A stretch of 64,000 nucleotides of DNA from an uncultured Holophaga sp. (GTDB taxonomy: Bacteria; Acidobacteriota; Holophagae; Holophagales; Holophagaceae). A program made the position numbers and the translations under genes. The notes below the pieces were generated by a model that was not told the DNA's origin, searched no databases, and saw nothing but the letters and a program-made list of their open reading frames with translations. The stretch is taken from NCBI RefSeq assembly GCF_963677305.1, contig NZ_OY781925.1, positions 3,562,783 to 3,626,782 of the forward strand, written 5' to 3'. Below are positions 44,044-53,904 of the stretch, one piece after another. Positions within the stretch are counted from its first letter, which is position 1. Every line of letters starts with the position of its first letter.

Positions 44044-45894
44044 TCACCCACCCAGGCGACGCCTTCCCTCCTCCAGGGCGGAGCCCAGGCAGGCCCTGCC
44101 CTGCTCCAGGAGATCCCTGCAGCGGGCCGCAAGCTCCGCCCGCCAGGGAGCCTCCGGGAGATCTCTCAGGTTGGTCTGAACATTCCAGACCCCGCCCTGA
44201 AGCCCACTGTGGGCCAACTGGAGCCCCACCATGGCATCGGTGACCGCCGCCGGATGCCCCCAGCGGATGGCTACCGCCGCAGCCGCCATGGCCCCAAGGG
44301 CGTCCTCGGCGGTCCTGAGGGGCACCTCGATGGCCTGCCGGAGCCCGGCTTCCATGGCCCAGTCCCGGACCTGACGCTCCTCGGGGGTACTCCGGGGGAG
44401 ACGCCGTGCAGCCAGATAGGCCCGATAGGCCTGGGTGTCCTCATCCACGGCATGGAGCAACCCGTCCAGCGCCCGGTGGGCCTGCTCGGCGGCCCCCGCC
44501 AACTCCACCGCCGCCTCCGGGGCCGGGGACTTGGACTGGCTCAGGTTGGCCACCATGGCCGCCAAGGCGGCCCCCTGGGCCCCCGCCAGGGCCGCGGCCG
44601 AACCGCCGCCCGGTACGGGGCTCTGTCGGCTCAGCTCCAGGACGAACTCCGAAACCTTGAGCGAGGCGGGCCCCCCCTCGAAGCCCTTGGGCAAACCCAG
44701 GACCTTGGCCTCGAGCTCGAAGGGGCTCACGTCCCGGAGACCCATGGACTCAAGGGCGCAGTCCAGCACATCCCGCACGGGGATGTGCCAGGGTCGGCCC
44801 TCACGCTGAAGATAGAAGCGCCCTGCCTCCAGGAGGACCGGAAAGGGGATCAAGCCGACGACCTCTGAGCCCGTGACCCGCAGCCCCCGTTCAAGCGCCA
44901 GTGCCCGGGCCGCCTCCAGGACCGCATGGGGTGGGGTCAGCCCGGGACGGGTCAGGTTGAGGGAGATCTGGGCCCGGCCATAGGCCTCGACGTACCAGCC
45001 GATGGCCCGGCACTCGCGGAAACGTCCCGCCCGGTAGACCTTCTGCCCCACCAGATCCTGCCCCGGGTCCAGATCGTTGAGCCGCAGGAGCTCCTGGAGC
45101 TCATAGCCATGGGCCTCCCGGCAATGGGCTTCGAGGGCGGCCCGGTCAGGGGCGTCATAGCTGCAGTTCCCGCAGGGAAGGCAGCCTGATCCATAGATCA
45201 ACTCCCGCCCGCTGGCATAGAAGGCGTCTGTCTGTCCTCGCCGGGCCACCCGGCCCCGCTCCCTGAGTTCGAAGGCGATATCAGCGGCCTGGGCCTTGTC
45301 ACGGCTGTCCAGGTTGATGTTGAAGGCGATGAGGAAGTCCCGGGCGCCGACCGTGAGAGCGCCGAAGGTCGGAACAAAGGTGGCCGGGCCGAAGTCCGGT
45401 GCCCACTCTGGCTGCCGGAGCTTGGCCTCCAGGCCCTCGTACTCCCCCCGCCGGATGGCCGCCAAGCTCCGACGGGCTGGCGAGGTGGCGGCATGCTCAT
45501 AGAGGTAGACCGGCAGCTCCAGCTCCTCGCCGACCCGCTTGGCCAGCCGCCGCGCCAGATCCGCACACGTCTCCAGACTCACCCCTTCCACCGGTACGAA
45601 GGGGCAGACATCACAGGCTCCCAGGCGGGGATGGCTGCCGATCTGGTCCCGCATGTCGATGACCTCAGCCGCCCGCACAATGCCCCGGAAGGCTGCCTCC
45701 AGGACCGCCTCAGGATCCCCCAGGAAGGTCACCACGGTCCGGTTGGCATCGGCCCCGGAGTCCACGGCCAGCAGCTGGATACCCTCCACGGAGCTGATGG
45801 CCTCGGTGATCAGGCGGATCTTGGCGGTGTCCCGGCCTTCGGAGAAGTTGGGGACGCACTCCACCAGACGAGGAAGACGGATGTCCTGCGCCAT
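44044..45894 (-). CDS. Glutamate formimidoyltransferase / formimidoyl-THF cyclodeaminase fusion
   Basis: A 616-residue bifunctional FTCD. The N-terminal formiminotransferase part (about 1-320) has LVECVPNFSEGRD, DANRTVVTFLGDP and HPRLGACDVCPFVPVEG; the cyclodeaminase part (about 410-610) has SPVPGGGSAAALAGAQGAALAAMVANLS. It transfers the formimino group from formiminoglutamate to THF and releases ammonia to give methenyl-THF. In an acetogen this feeds histidine-derived C1 units into the THF pathway. A cysteine-containing insertion (CLPCGNCSYDAP) lies between the two parts. The MAQDI start has GGAGG 5 bases upstream. Confidence 0.93.
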   Translation of the reverse strand: MAQDIRLPRLVECVPNFSEGRDTAKIRLITEAISSVEGIQLLAVDSGADANRTVVTFLGDPEAVLEAAFRGIVRAAEVIDMRDQIGSHPRLGACDVCPFVPVEGVSLETCADLARRLAKRVGEELELPVYLYEHAATSPARRSLAAIRRGEYEGLEAKLRQPEWAPDFGPATFVPTFGALTVGARDFLIAFNINLDSRDKAQAADIAFELRERGRVARRGQTDAFYASGRELIYGSGCLPCGNCSYDAPDRAALEAHCREAHGYELQELLRLNDLDPGQDLVGQKVYRAGRFRECRAIGWYVEAYGRAQISLNLTRPGLTPPHAVLEAARALALERGLRVTGSEVVGLIPFPVLLEAGRFYLQREGRPWHIPVRDVLDCALESMGLRDVSPFELEAKVLGLPKGFEGGPASLKVSEFVLELSRQSPVPGGGSAAALAGAQGAALAAMVANLSQSKSPAPEAAVELAGAAEQAHRALDGLLHAVDEDTQAYRAYLAARRLPRSTPEERQVRDWAMEAGLRQAIEVPLRTAEDALGAMAAAAVAIRWGHPAAVTDAMVGLQLAHSGLQGGVWNVQTNLRDLPEAPWRAELAARCRDLLEQGRACLGSALEEGRRRLGG

Positions 45895-46102
45895 GACCAC
45901 CTCCCCGCCCCCCACAGGGGGATCCGTTCCGGAGGCATTGTGCGCCCTCCCGAGCTCAGCAGCCATGAAAGTTACGACATATTTGTACCAGACAAGGATC
46001 CCTTCCTACATTTTTGGTGCCCATCCCCTCCCGATAGCAGAAGCGGACCCAGCCGTGGTGCGTCCCTGAAGGGTTCGGACCGGAACTTGCTGAAGGAGCG
46101 CT

Positions 46103-47458
46103 ATGGACGTGCCGAATCTGATCAACCAGCTGGGTGAGCTCCTGGAGCGCAATGACCGGATCGACCCGGAGCTCTACTCGCGCTATCGGGTCATGCGCGG
46201 CCTCCGGGACGAGGCCGGCACCGGGGTCCTGGTGGGGCTCACCGAGATCGGCGATGTCCGCGCCTACATCTTCGACGAGGAGGAGAAGGTCCCGGTGGAG
46301 GGCAAGCTCTTCTACCGCGGCATCGAGATCAACGACCTCGTCAACGGCTTCCAGGGGGAGGGCCGCCTGGGTTTCGAGGAGTGCTGCTACCTCCTCCTGG
46401 TGGGCGAGCTGCCGGATGCCGGCCAGCTGGCGGACTTCCAGGAGCTGCTGGGGGAACTCCGCACCCTCCCCAAGGGCTTCACCGAGGACATGATCCTCAA
46501 GGCGCCCAGCAAGGACATCATGAACAAGCTGGGGCGCAGCGTACTGGTGTCCTATTCCTACGACCCCAACCCCGATGACCCCAGCCTCCGGAACGTGCTG
46601 CGGCAGTGCATCGAGCTCATCGCCCGCCTGCCCACCATGGCGGCCTACGGCTACCAGGCCAAAAACCACTACCACGCCCGGCGGAGCCTCTTCCTGCACC
46701 CCCCGGTCAAGGAACTGGGCATCGCCGAGAACATCCTCCACATGATCCGCCCGGACAGCTGCTACACGCGGCTGGAGGCGGAGATGCTGGACCTTGCCCT
46801 GGTGCTCCACGCCGAGCACGGGGGGGGCAACAACTCCACCTTCGTGGTCCACGTGGTCACCTCTACGGGGACCGACACCTACTCGGCCATCGCAGCGGCC
46901 ATCGGCGCCCTCAAGGGGCCCCAGCACGGCGGGGCCGCCGCCAAGGTGATGGACATGATGGACGACATCCGGGCCGGTGTGGAGGACTGGGAAGACGAGG
47001 AGGAGATCGCCGCCTACCTGGCCAGGATCCTGCGCAAGGAGGCCTATGACGGCACGGGCCTGATCTACGGCATCGGGCACGCCGTCTACACCCTCTCGGA
47101 CCCCCGGACCATCCTGCTCAAGCGGAAGGCCGAGCTGCTGGCCGCAGAGAAGGGGCGGGAGAAGGAACTGCACCTCTACACCGCCATCGAACGCCTCGCC
47201 CCGCAGGTCTTCGCCCAGGTGAAGGGCAGCTCCAAGATCATGTGCGCCAATGTGGATTTCTACTCGGGCTTCGTCTACCAGATGCTGGGCATCCCCCGGG
47301 AGCTCTACACCCCCCTTTTCGCCATCGGTCGCATGGCAGGCTGGTGCGCCCACCGCATGGAGGAGCTGGTCAATGGCGGCAAGATCATCCGGCCGGCCTA
47401 CAAGAGTGTCATTCCCAGGCGGGGCTACACCCCCCTGGTGGACCGCAGCCTGAGCTGA
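46103..47458 (+). CDS. gltA: Citrate synthase family protein
   Basis: A 451-residue citrate synthase-fold enzyme. Active-site segments are visible: AEHGGGNNSTF with the first catalytic histidine, GIGHAVYT with the second, and NVDFYSGFVYQMLGI with the catalytic aspartate; GPQHGGAA is also typical. It condenses acetyl-CoA with oxaloacetate; 2-methylcitrate synthase activity cannot be excluded. An N-terminal extension (about 1-40) precedes the core. GAAGGAG lies 6 bases before the ATG. It converges with the next gene, 4 bases apart. Confidence 0.88.
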   Translation: MDVPNLINQLGELLERNDRIDPELYSRYRVMRGLRDEAGTGVLVGLTEIGDVRAYIFDEEEKVPVEGKLFYRGIEINDLVNGFQGEGRLGFEECCYLLLVGELPDAGQLADFQELLGELRTLPKGFTEDMILKAPSKDIMNKLGRSVLVSYSYDPNPDDPSLRNVLRQCIELIARLPTMAAYGYQAKNHYHARRSLFLHPPVKELGIAENILHMIRPDSCYTRLEAEMLDLALVLHAEHGGGNNSTFVVHVVTSTGTDTYSAIAAAIGALKGPQHGGAAAKVMDMMDDIRAGVEDWEDEEEIAAYLARILRKEAYDGTGLIYGIGHAVYTLSDPRTILLKRKAELLAAEKGREKELHLYTAIERLAPQVFAQVKGSSKIMCANVDFYSGFVYQMLGIPRELYTPLFAIGRMAGWCAHRMEELVNGGKIIRPAYKSVIPRRGYTPLVDRSLS

Positions 47459-47461
47459 GCC

Positions 47462-48220
47462 TCAGCGCCCTCCCCGCACCCGGCGGTGGCCGAAGACCTG
47501 ATGAAACTCCCGGATGGCCGCCGGATCACCCTCCCGGGAGAGGGGTCCCCAGAACTCCTCGGGATTGATCTCGGCGAACTGCCCGCCCTTGGCGATGCAG
47601 TCATTGATGTAGGAGATGAACTCCTCCTGCCGCCGCTTGATGTAGCCCTTGAAGGGGCGGGAGATGAAGCCCAGGAGGGCGGAATCCAGGGCGGTCCAGG
47701 TCTGGAGGCTGCTCTCGAAGCCTGAGGGGCCTTCCCAGTAGCGGTAGTGCACCACCATCCGCGCCCCCACGGGGATGGGGTTCCCCATGCGTCCCCGCTC
47801 CACACGGCCATCCACGATGTAGACCCGCTCTCCCCGTCGGCGGAAGGCCAGCGTCAGGGTGCCCTTGAGCCCCTGTCCGTCCTCGATGGTGAGCTGGCGC
47901 GGGGTGTCCACGGTGGCGTAGAAGTCAGGGACGAACTGACAGTGCCGCCACATGGCCGCCGCGAGACGGGGGTGGTCGAAGAGGCTCTCCATGGTGTTGA
48001 AGCGCACCGGAACCGGGCGGGTTCGGGCATTGAAGGTGAAGTCGGGGTGCTCCAGGACCGACTGCACCGCCTCACGGTAGGGAGAGGCGATGAGCTCCAG
48101 GGGGATCCCCGCCCGCAACGCGCACGGCAGCATGAGGAGCGAGGTGAGGAGGATCCTCTGCCACCAGGAAGTACGAGAACTCCCACCGCTCTCACCCAGA
48201 GATTGCTGGCTGGCATTCAT
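47462..48220 (-). CDS. Exported protein of unknown function
   Basis: No family recognised with confidence. The 252-residue product has an N-terminal signal or anchor segment (about 21-38: ILLTSLLMLPCALRAG) after a polar start, then a mixed alpha/beta domain (about 45-210) in which alternating strands and a C-terminal helix (GYIKRRQEEFISYINDCIAKGG) loosely resemble SRPBCC/START-like lipid-binding folds. Shared layout with ligand-binding proteins is inference only. It sits between citrate synthase (convergent) and moeA (divergent). Confidence 0.55.
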   Translation of the reverse strand: MNASQQSLGESGGSSRTSWWQRILLTSLLMLPCALRAGIPLELIASPYREAVQSVLEHPDFTFNARTRPVPVRFNTMESLFDHPRLAAAMWRHCQFVPDFYATVDTPRQLTIEDGQGLKGTLTLAFRRRGERVYIVDGRVERGRMGNPIPVGARMVVHYRYWEGPSGFESSLQTWTALDSALLGFISRPFKGYIKRRQEEFISYINDCIAKGGQFAEINPEEFWGPLSREGDPAAIREFHQVFGHRRVRGGR

Positions 48221-48311
48221 GAAGGCCCCCGTCTGGATACTCTACGCCCAAGCGCGTCCCGCGGGGACTGCTGCCACAATGGGATGGCCACGAACCCAGG
48301 GAAGGATGCCC

Positions 48312-49526
48312 ATGACCACCGTTGACGAAGCCCGCCGCCTGATCCTGGACCATGCCGCCCCCCTGCCCGCAGTGGAGCTGCCTCTGGCCGAGGCCCAGGG
48401 CATGGTGCTGGCTCAGGACCTCCATGCCGTGGACCCTCTCCCCCTCTTCACCAACTCCGCCATGGACGGCTTCGCCCTGCGGAGCGCCGACATCGCCCCA
48501 GGGGTGCGCCTGCAGGTGCTCGCCACGGTGGCCGCCGGGCAGGTGGCCGACCGGCATGTGGAGCCCGGCACCGCCCTGAGGATCATGACGGGTGCGCCCC
48601 TGCCCGAGGGGGCCGACACCGTGGTCCCCCTGGAGCACACCCGCCATGGCGAGGACTGGGTCGAGTTCCCCAAGGCCGTGAAGACCGGCGCCAACGTCCG
48701 TCACGCAGGCGAGGATGTCCGCCCAGGAGACCGGGTGATGGAGGCCGGAACCGTGATCCTCCCCGGTGCCATTGCCGTGCTGGCCTCCCTGGGCCTCACC
48801 CGAATCCCCGTCCACCCCAGACCGCGGGTGGCAGTGGTCAGCAGCGGCAACGAGCTGGTGGATGCCTCGGAGCGCCCGGGTCCTGGGCAGATCCGCGACT
48901 CCAACGGCCCTGCCATCTGCGCCCAGGTGGAGGAGGCCGGAGCCATCGCCAGGCCCTTCCCCCGGGTCCGGGACGCCCATGACGCAGTAGAGGCCACCAT
49001 CCGGGAGGCGGTCTCCACCTGCGATGTACTCATCACCACCGGCGGGGTCTCCGAAGGAGACTATGACTACACTAAAGTGGTCCTGGAGGAACTGGGCGCG
49101 GTGAAGCTCTTCTGGAAGGTGTCCCAGAAACCCGGCGGCCCCTTCGGAGTCTGGCTGCTGGACGGCAAGTTCGTCTTCGGCATCCCCGGCAATCCCGTGC
49201 CCGCCATGCTGATGGTGGAGGAGTATGTCCGCCCCGCCCTGCGCCGGATGATGGGCCTGAAGCAGCTCCTGCGGCCCGAGACCACGGCCACCTTGGACCA
49301 GGACTGGCACCGCGGCAAGCCCGATGGCAAGACCCACATGCTGCGGGTCGTGGTCCACGGCGAGCCTGACGGCCTGCACGCCCGCCTCACCGGTGCCCAG
49401 GGTTCGGGGGTCATCACCTCCATGCTGAAAGCCAACGCCCTGGCCTTCATGGAACCCGAGTGCCAGGAGGCCAAGGCAGGGGAATCCATCAGGATCCACC
49501 TCATCCGGCACGGAGAAGACCACTGA
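48312..49526 (+). CDS. moeA: Molybdopterin molybdotransferase MoeA
   Basis: A 404-residue MoeA, inserting molybdate into adenylated molybdopterin. Motifs in order: TNSAMDGFAL near the N-terminus, GAPLPEGADTVVPLE, SSGNELV, TTGGVSEGDYDY and FGIPGNPVPAML. It serves molybdoenzymes such as the transhydroxylase at the right end. The second ATG (48312) is chosen for its better spacing from AAGGA. The nuo genes follow after 35 bases. Confidence 0.95.
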   Translation: MTTVDEARRLILDHAAPLPAVELPLAEAQGMVLAQDLHAVDPLPLFTNSAMDGFALRSADIAPGVRLQVLATVAAGQVADRHVEPGTALRIMTGAPLPEGADTVVPLEHTRHGEDWVEFPKAVKTGANVRHAGEDVRPGDRVMEAGTVILPGAIAVLASLGLTRIPVHPRPRVAVVSSGNELVDASERPGPGQIRDSNGPAICAQVEEAGAIARPFPRVRDAHDAVEATIREAVSTCDVLITTGGVSEGDYDYTKVVLEELGAVKLFWKVSQKPGGPFGVWLLDGKFVFGIPGNPVPAMLMVEEYVRPALRRMMGLKQLLRPETTATLDQDWHRGKPDGKTHMLRVVVHGEPDGLHARLTGAQGSGVITSMLKANALAFMEPECQEAKAGESIRIHLIRHGEDH

Positions 49527-49561
49527 TCTGATACCTTCAAGACGGACCCTGAAGGCACGCC

Positions 49562-50614
49562 ATGCCCACCCTCGCCCAACACCTGCACCTCTCGCCCGAG
49601 ACCCTGTGGCTGGTGATCCGTGTGCTCATCGTCTTCGGTGGGCCCATGACCCTGGCCTCCCTGCTTACCTGGGTCGAGCGCCGGGGCGCGGCCATGATCC
49701 AGGACCGCATCGGCCCCAATCGGGCCGCGCTCCTGGGTCGCTGGCGCCTCCTGGGCTTCCCCCAGATCATGGCGGACGGCATCAAGTCCTTCCTCAAGGA
49801 GGACCTGGTCCCACCCCACGCCAACCGACTGGTCTTCTGGGCAGCCCCTCTGCTCTGTTTCATGCCCGCTGTCATGGGCTTCGCCGTCATCCCCTTCGGC
49901 CGCAGCTTCACCAGCGGGGGCCAGACCTACCACCTGAGCCTGCTGGATCCGGGCAACGGCATGGGCATGCTCTACCCTCTCGCGGTGAGCGCCATGGCGG
50001 TCTACGGCGTGCTGACCGCCGCCTGGAGCAGCAACAACAAGTGGTCCATCCTCGGGGGGATGCGGGCCAGCGCGCAGATGGTCAGCTACGAGATCGCCAT
50101 GAGCCTGGCGGTGGCCACGCTCTTCATGCGGGCCGGGGCCTTCGACCCCCACGAGATCATCCGGGCCCAGGCCCACCTCTGGAACGTCTTCCCCCAGATC
50201 CTGGGTTTCCTGGTCTTCTTCACCTGCATGTTCGCCGAGACCAACCGGCTGCCCTTCGACTTCGCCGAAGGCGAGTCCGAGATCGTGGCGGGGCACTTCA
50301 CCGAGTACGGCTCCATGAAGTTCGCCCTGATGTTCCTCTCCGACTATGTCCACATGGTGACGGCCTCGGCCCTCATCGTGACTCTCTACTTCGGCGGCTG
50401 GCAGGTGCCCTTCGTGAGCGACCCCAGTGTCCTGGCCTCAATCATCTCCTTCGGGATCAAACTCCTCTTCTTCTGCTGGGTCTTCGTCTGGATCCGCTGG
50501 ACCCTGCCCCGCTTTAGATATGATCAATTAATGAACGCCGGTTGGAAGGTGATGCTCCCCATCGCCATGGTCAACTTCCTCCTCCACGCCTGGCTGATGT
50601 TCCGGGGGGCCTGA
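49562..50614 (+). CDS. nuoH: NADH-quinone oxidoreductase subunit H
   Basis: A 350-residue membrane subunit of complex I with about eight helices at the quinone entrance. Hallmarks are ERRGAAMIQDRIGPNRAALLGRWRLLGFPQIMADGIKSFLKED, and ETNRLPFDFAEGESEIVAGHFTEYGSMKFALMFLSDY. First gene of a nuoHIJKLMN block directly after moeA; nuoA-G are not upstream. Confidence 0.97.
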   Translation: MPTLAQHLHLSPETLWLVIRVLIVFGGPMTLASLLTWVERRGAAMIQDRIGPNRAALLGRWRLLGFPQIMADGIKSFLKEDLVPPHANRLVFWAAPLLCFMPAVMGFAVIPFGRSFTSGGQTYHLSLLDPGNGMGMLYPLAVSAMAVYGVLTAAWSSNNKWSILGGMRASAQMVSYEIAMSLAVATLFMRAGAFDPHEIIRAQAHLWNVFPQILGFLVFFTCMFAETNRLPFDFAEGESEIVAGHFTEYGSMKFALMFLSDYVHMVTASALIVTLYFGGWQVPFVSDPSVLASIISFGIKLLFFCWVFVWIRWTLPRFRYDQLMNAGWKVMLPIAMVNFLLHAWLMFRGA

Positions 50615-50615
50615 G

Positions 50616-51185
50616 ATGGGTGTCATCGTCAAGGAGGTCAGACTCAGCTGGCTCGACCGCACCTATGTCTGGCCGGTGCTCAAGGGCATGGCCATCACCT
50701 TGCGCCACTTCCTCAGGCAGCTGGCCACCCCGACCTCCCGCCGCTACACCCTTCAGTACCCCGAGATGAAGAAGGAGATGCCCGAGGGCTACCGGGCCCT
50801 CCATGAGCTCAAGCGCTTCGAGGACGGCAGCATCAAGTGTGTGGCCTGCTTCATGTGCGCCGAGGCCTGCCCGGCCCGCTGCATCACCATCGAAGCGGAG
50901 GAGTACTCCGACCTCAACCTCACCCAGGGCTCCAAGGAGAAGCGCCCGGTGCGCTTCGAGATCGACCTCCTGCGCTGCATCTTCTGCGGCATGTGCGAGG
51001 AAGCCTGCCCCAAGGACGCCATCTGGCTCCGGAAAGACTACGAACTCGTGGGCACGGACCGGGAGCCCCTGCGCTACGGGAAGTGGGACCTCATGAACAC
51101 CTATGCGGCAGCGGACGGGAAGCCGGTCCTCAGCACCGATCCCACCCCGGCCACCCCCAGCCGGAAGGAGGGTCCATGTTCCTGA
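50616..51185 (+). CDS. nuoI: NADH-quinone oxidoreductase subunit I
   Basis: A 189-residue ferredoxin-like subunit carrying the two cubane clusters N6a/N6b: CVACFMCAEACPARC and CIFCGMCEEACPKDA. It passes electrons from the peripheral arm towards quinone. It starts one base after the nuoH stop and overlaps nuoJ by ten bases. Confidence 0.97.
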   Translation: MGVIVKEVRLSWLDRTYVWPVLKGMAITLRHFLRQLATPTSRRYTLQYPEMKKEMPEGYRALHELKRFEDGSIKCVACFMCAEACPARCITIEAEEYSDLNLTQGSKEKRPVRFEIDLLRCIFCGMCEEACPKDAIWLRKDYELVGTDREPLRYGKWDLMNTYAAADGKPVLSTDPTPATPSRKEGPCS

Positions 51186-51664
51186 TCTTCGCCCTCATCA
51201 CCCTGGGCGGTGCCCTGGCCATGTTCCGAAGCCGGAACCTGGTGGTGGCCGGGCTCTGTCTGGTGCTGACCTTCCTGGGTGTCGCCGGGCTCTACCTCAT
51301 GATGGCCAACCCGGTGGCGGCGGCCCTCCAGGTCATCGTCTACGCCGGCGCCATCGTGGTGCTGCTCCTCTTCGTCATCATGCTCCTGGAGCACCACGCG
51401 GAAGAGCCGGCGGACCACACCCGCCCCATCCACCGCTGGATCAGCGCCCTGGCGGTGGCCATCGTGGGTGCCGCGGCCTGCTGGGCCGTGCTCCGCAGTC
51501 CGGCCCTCCACACCCTGGGAAGTGCTCCTCTCAAGGGCCCGGTGGACCTCAAGCTGGTGGGGGCGACCCTCTTCCAGGATCACCTAGTATCCTTTGAAGC
51601 CGCTGGGCTGCTCCTGCTCGCCGCCATGGTCGGAGCCGTGGCCCTTGTGAAGAAGGAGCTCTGA
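51176..51664 (+). CDS. nuoJ: NADH-quinone oxidoreductase subunit J
   Basis: A 162-residue five-helix membrane subunit. Conserved AALQVIVYAGAIVVLLLFVIMLL, with the functionally important third helix, is present. The ATG at 51176 lies inside the end of nuoI, and AGGAGGG precedes it; the longer frame upstream is nuoI in another phase. Its stop overlaps the nuoK start. Confidence 0.95.
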   Translation: MFLIFALITLGGALAMFRSRNLVVAGLCLVLTFLGVAGLYLMMANPVAAALQVIVYAGAIVVLLLFVIMLLEHHAEEPADHTRPIHRWISALAVAIVGAAACWAVLRSPALHTLGSAPLKGPVDLKLVGATLFQDHLVSFEAAGLLLLAAMVGAVALVKKEL

Positions 51665-51984
51665 TGCCCCCCGTCCTCCTTCACGGCAGCCTTCAGGGTT
51701 TCATCCTCATCGCCCTGCTGCTCTTCGTCATCGGCTTGGCCACCGTCCTGATCCGCCGCTCCCTGCTCCTGCAGTTCATGGGGGTTGAGCTCATGCTCAA
51801 CGCCGCCAATGTGGCCCTGCTGGCCTTCTCCCGCTACCGGGGGGATGTCCACGGCACGGTCTTCTACCTCTTCATCATCGCCGTCGCGGCCTGCGAGGCG
51901 GCGGTGGGGCTCGCCTTGGTGGTGGCCCTCTTCCGCCACCGGGGCACCACCGACTCCGACCGCGCCGACGCGCTCCGGCAGTGA
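51664..51984 (+). CDS. nuoK: NADH-quinone oxidoreductase subunit K
   Basis: A 106-residue three-helix membrane subunit with the conserved proton-channel glutamates in FMGVELMLNAANVALLAF and the VAACEAAVGLALVVALFR helix. It contributes to the E-channel or antiporter-like path. Overlaps nuoJ by one base. Confidence 0.97.
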   Translation: MPPVLLHGSLQGFILIALLLFVIGLATVLIRRSLLLQFMGVELMLNAANVALLAFSRYRGDVHGTVFYLFIIAVAACEAAVGLALVVALFRHRGTTDSDRADALRQ

Positions 51985-51991
51985 GGAACCG

Positions 51992-53896
51992 ATGAACGCA
52001 ATGCCCTGGCTCATCCCCCTCCTCCCCCTCGCAGGCGCGTGCGCCAACGGACTCCTGGTCGGCCGGATCGGCAAACGTGCCGTCGCCGTCCTCGGCGTGG
52101 GGGTGGTGGCCATCTCCTTCGTCCTGACCCTGATCTGCTTCCTGGCGGCCCGCCAGGATCCGGACTGCCGACTGGCCAGCTTCAGCTTCACCTGGTTGCA
52201 GACGGGATCCCTCTCCGTCCCCATGGGCCTGGTCTTCGATCCCCTCTCCTCCCTGATGGCCCTGGTGGTCACCGGCATCGGCACCCTCATCCACCTTTAC
52301 TCTGTGGGCTACATGTGGGAAGAGGAGGGCTTCGGCCGCTTCTTCGCCTACCTGAACCTCTTCATCTTCTTCATGCTCTGCCTGGTGCTGGGGAGCAGCC
52401 TCCCCTTCCTCTTCGTGGGCTGGGAGGGCGTGGGCCTCTGCTCCTATCTGCTCATCGGCTTCTACTTCAAAACCGAAACTGCCGCTGCGGCAGGGCTCAA
52501 GGCCTTCCTGACCAACCGGGTGGGCGACCTGGGCGTGATCATCGGCATGATGGTGCTCTTCAAACACTTCGGCACCCTGACCGTGGCCGACCTGCTGCGG
52601 GCCGCGGCCCACCTGTCGCCGGAGGCGGGCTTCGGGGTCCTCAGCTTCGCCACCCTCATGCTCTTCGTGGGCGCCTGCGGCAAGAGCGCCCAGATCCCCC
52701 TCTACGTCTGGCTGCCGGATGCCATGGCGGGCCCCACCCCGGTCAGTGCCCTCATCCATGCCGCCACCATGGTCACCGCGGGCATCTTCATGGTCTGCCG
52801 CCTGGCCCCCCTCTTCCAGCTCGCCCCCATCACCCTCACGGTGATCGCCTGGGTGGGCGGGCTCACGGCCCTCTTCGCAGCCACCATCGGACTGGTGCAG
52901 CGGGACATCAAGAAGGTCCTGGCCTACTCCACGGTCTCCCAGCTGGGCTACATGGTGATGGCCCTGGGTGCCGGGGGCTTCGCCGCGGGATTCTTCCATG
53001 TCTTCACCCACGCCTGGTTCAAGGCCCTCCTCTTCCTGGGGGCGGGCAGCGTGATCCTGGGCCTCCACCACGAACAGGACCTGTTCAGGATGGGGGGGCT
53101 GCGGAAGCGTATGCCGCTAACCTTCTGGACCATGCTGCTGGCTGCCCTGGCCATCATGGGCTTCCCAGGATTCTCCGGCTTCTTCAGCAAGGACGAGATC
53201 CTCTACCTGGCCTGGCTGAAACACCCCGCCCTCTGGGTCATCGGCGTCGCCGCCGCCTGCTGCACCAGCTTCTACATCTGGCGCCTCATGGCCCTCACCT
53301 TCTGGGGGGAGCCGCGGGATGCCCATGCCTTCGGGCATGCCCATGAGAGCCCCTGGACCATGACCCTGCCCCTGGGGATCCTGGCGGTGGGCAGCGTCCT
53401 GGCGGGCTTCCTGGGAGTCCCCGAGGCCTTCGGGGGCCACAACGCCATCGCACACTTCCTCGAACCGGCCCTGAGCTTCGCCCAGCCCCACCTGCAGGTG
53501 GAACACCACCCTGGCCCGGCCCTGCTCCTGGCCACGATCTCCACGGTCCTGGCCCTGGGCTCCGGCGCCTTCGCCTTTCTCAGCTATCGAGGGGGCCTTG
53601 CGGTGGCCACAGCCCGAGCCGCCCGCTTTCCCCTGCTCCACCGGATCCTGCTCAACAAATACTACGTGGATGAGGGCATCGAGATCCTCCTCCTCGCCCC
53701 GGTGCGGGGTCTGGGTCGCCTCCTCTGGCGAGGCGGAGATGTGCTCCTGGTGGATGGCCTGGGGGTCAACCTCCCGGCGGCCCTGACCCGGGTGGGGGGT
53801 GACCTGCTCAGCCTACTCCAGACGGGGCGGCTGCGCAGCTATGCCCTGGGCATGGTCCTGGGCACTCTGGCGATCCTCTGGATCTTCTTCAAGTAG
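51992..53896 (+). CDS. nuoL: NADH-quinone oxidoreductase subunit L
   Basis: A 634-residue proton-pumping antiporter-like subunit with about 16 helices. Conserved segments include VGWEGVGLCSYLLIGFY, LPDAMAGPTPVSALIHAATMVTAGIFM and HVFTHAWFKALLFLGAGSVI. A long lateral helix is expected near the C-terminus. The ATG at 51992 has TGAGGAA upstream and follows nuoK by 7 bases; an open frame that begins earlier is unsupported. Confidence 0.97.
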   Translation: MNAMPWLIPLLPLAGACANGLLVGRIGKRAVAVLGVGVVAISFVLTLICFLAARQDPDCRLASFSFTWLQTGSLSVPMGLVFDPLSSLMALVVTGIGTLIHLYSVGYMWEEEGFGRFFAYLNLFIFFMLCLVLGSSLPFLFVGWEGVGLCSYLLIGFYFKTETAAAAGLKAFLTNRVGDLGVIIGMMVLFKHFGTLTVADLLRAAAHLSPEAGFGVLSFATLMLFVGACGKSAQIPLYVWLPDAMAGPTPVSALIHAATMVTAGIFMVCRLAPLFQLAPITLTVIAWVGGLTALFAATIGLVQRDIKKVLAYSTVSQLGYMVMALGAGGFAAGFFHVFTHAWFKALLFLGAGSVILGLHHEQDLFRMGGLRKRMPLTFWTMLLAALAIMGFPGFSGFFSKDEILYLAWLKHPALWVIGVAAACCTSFYIWRLMALTFWGEPRDAHAFGHAHESPWTMTLPLGILAVGSVLAGFLGVPEAFGGHNAIAHFLEPALSFAQPHLQVEHHPGPALLLATISTVLALGSGAFAFLSYRGGLAVATARAARFPLLHRILLNKYYVDEGIEILLLAPVRGLGRLLWRGGDVLLVDGLGVNLPAALTRVGGDLLSLLQTGRLRSYALGMVLGTLAILWIFFK

Positions 53897-53904
53897 GAGG
53901 CGCC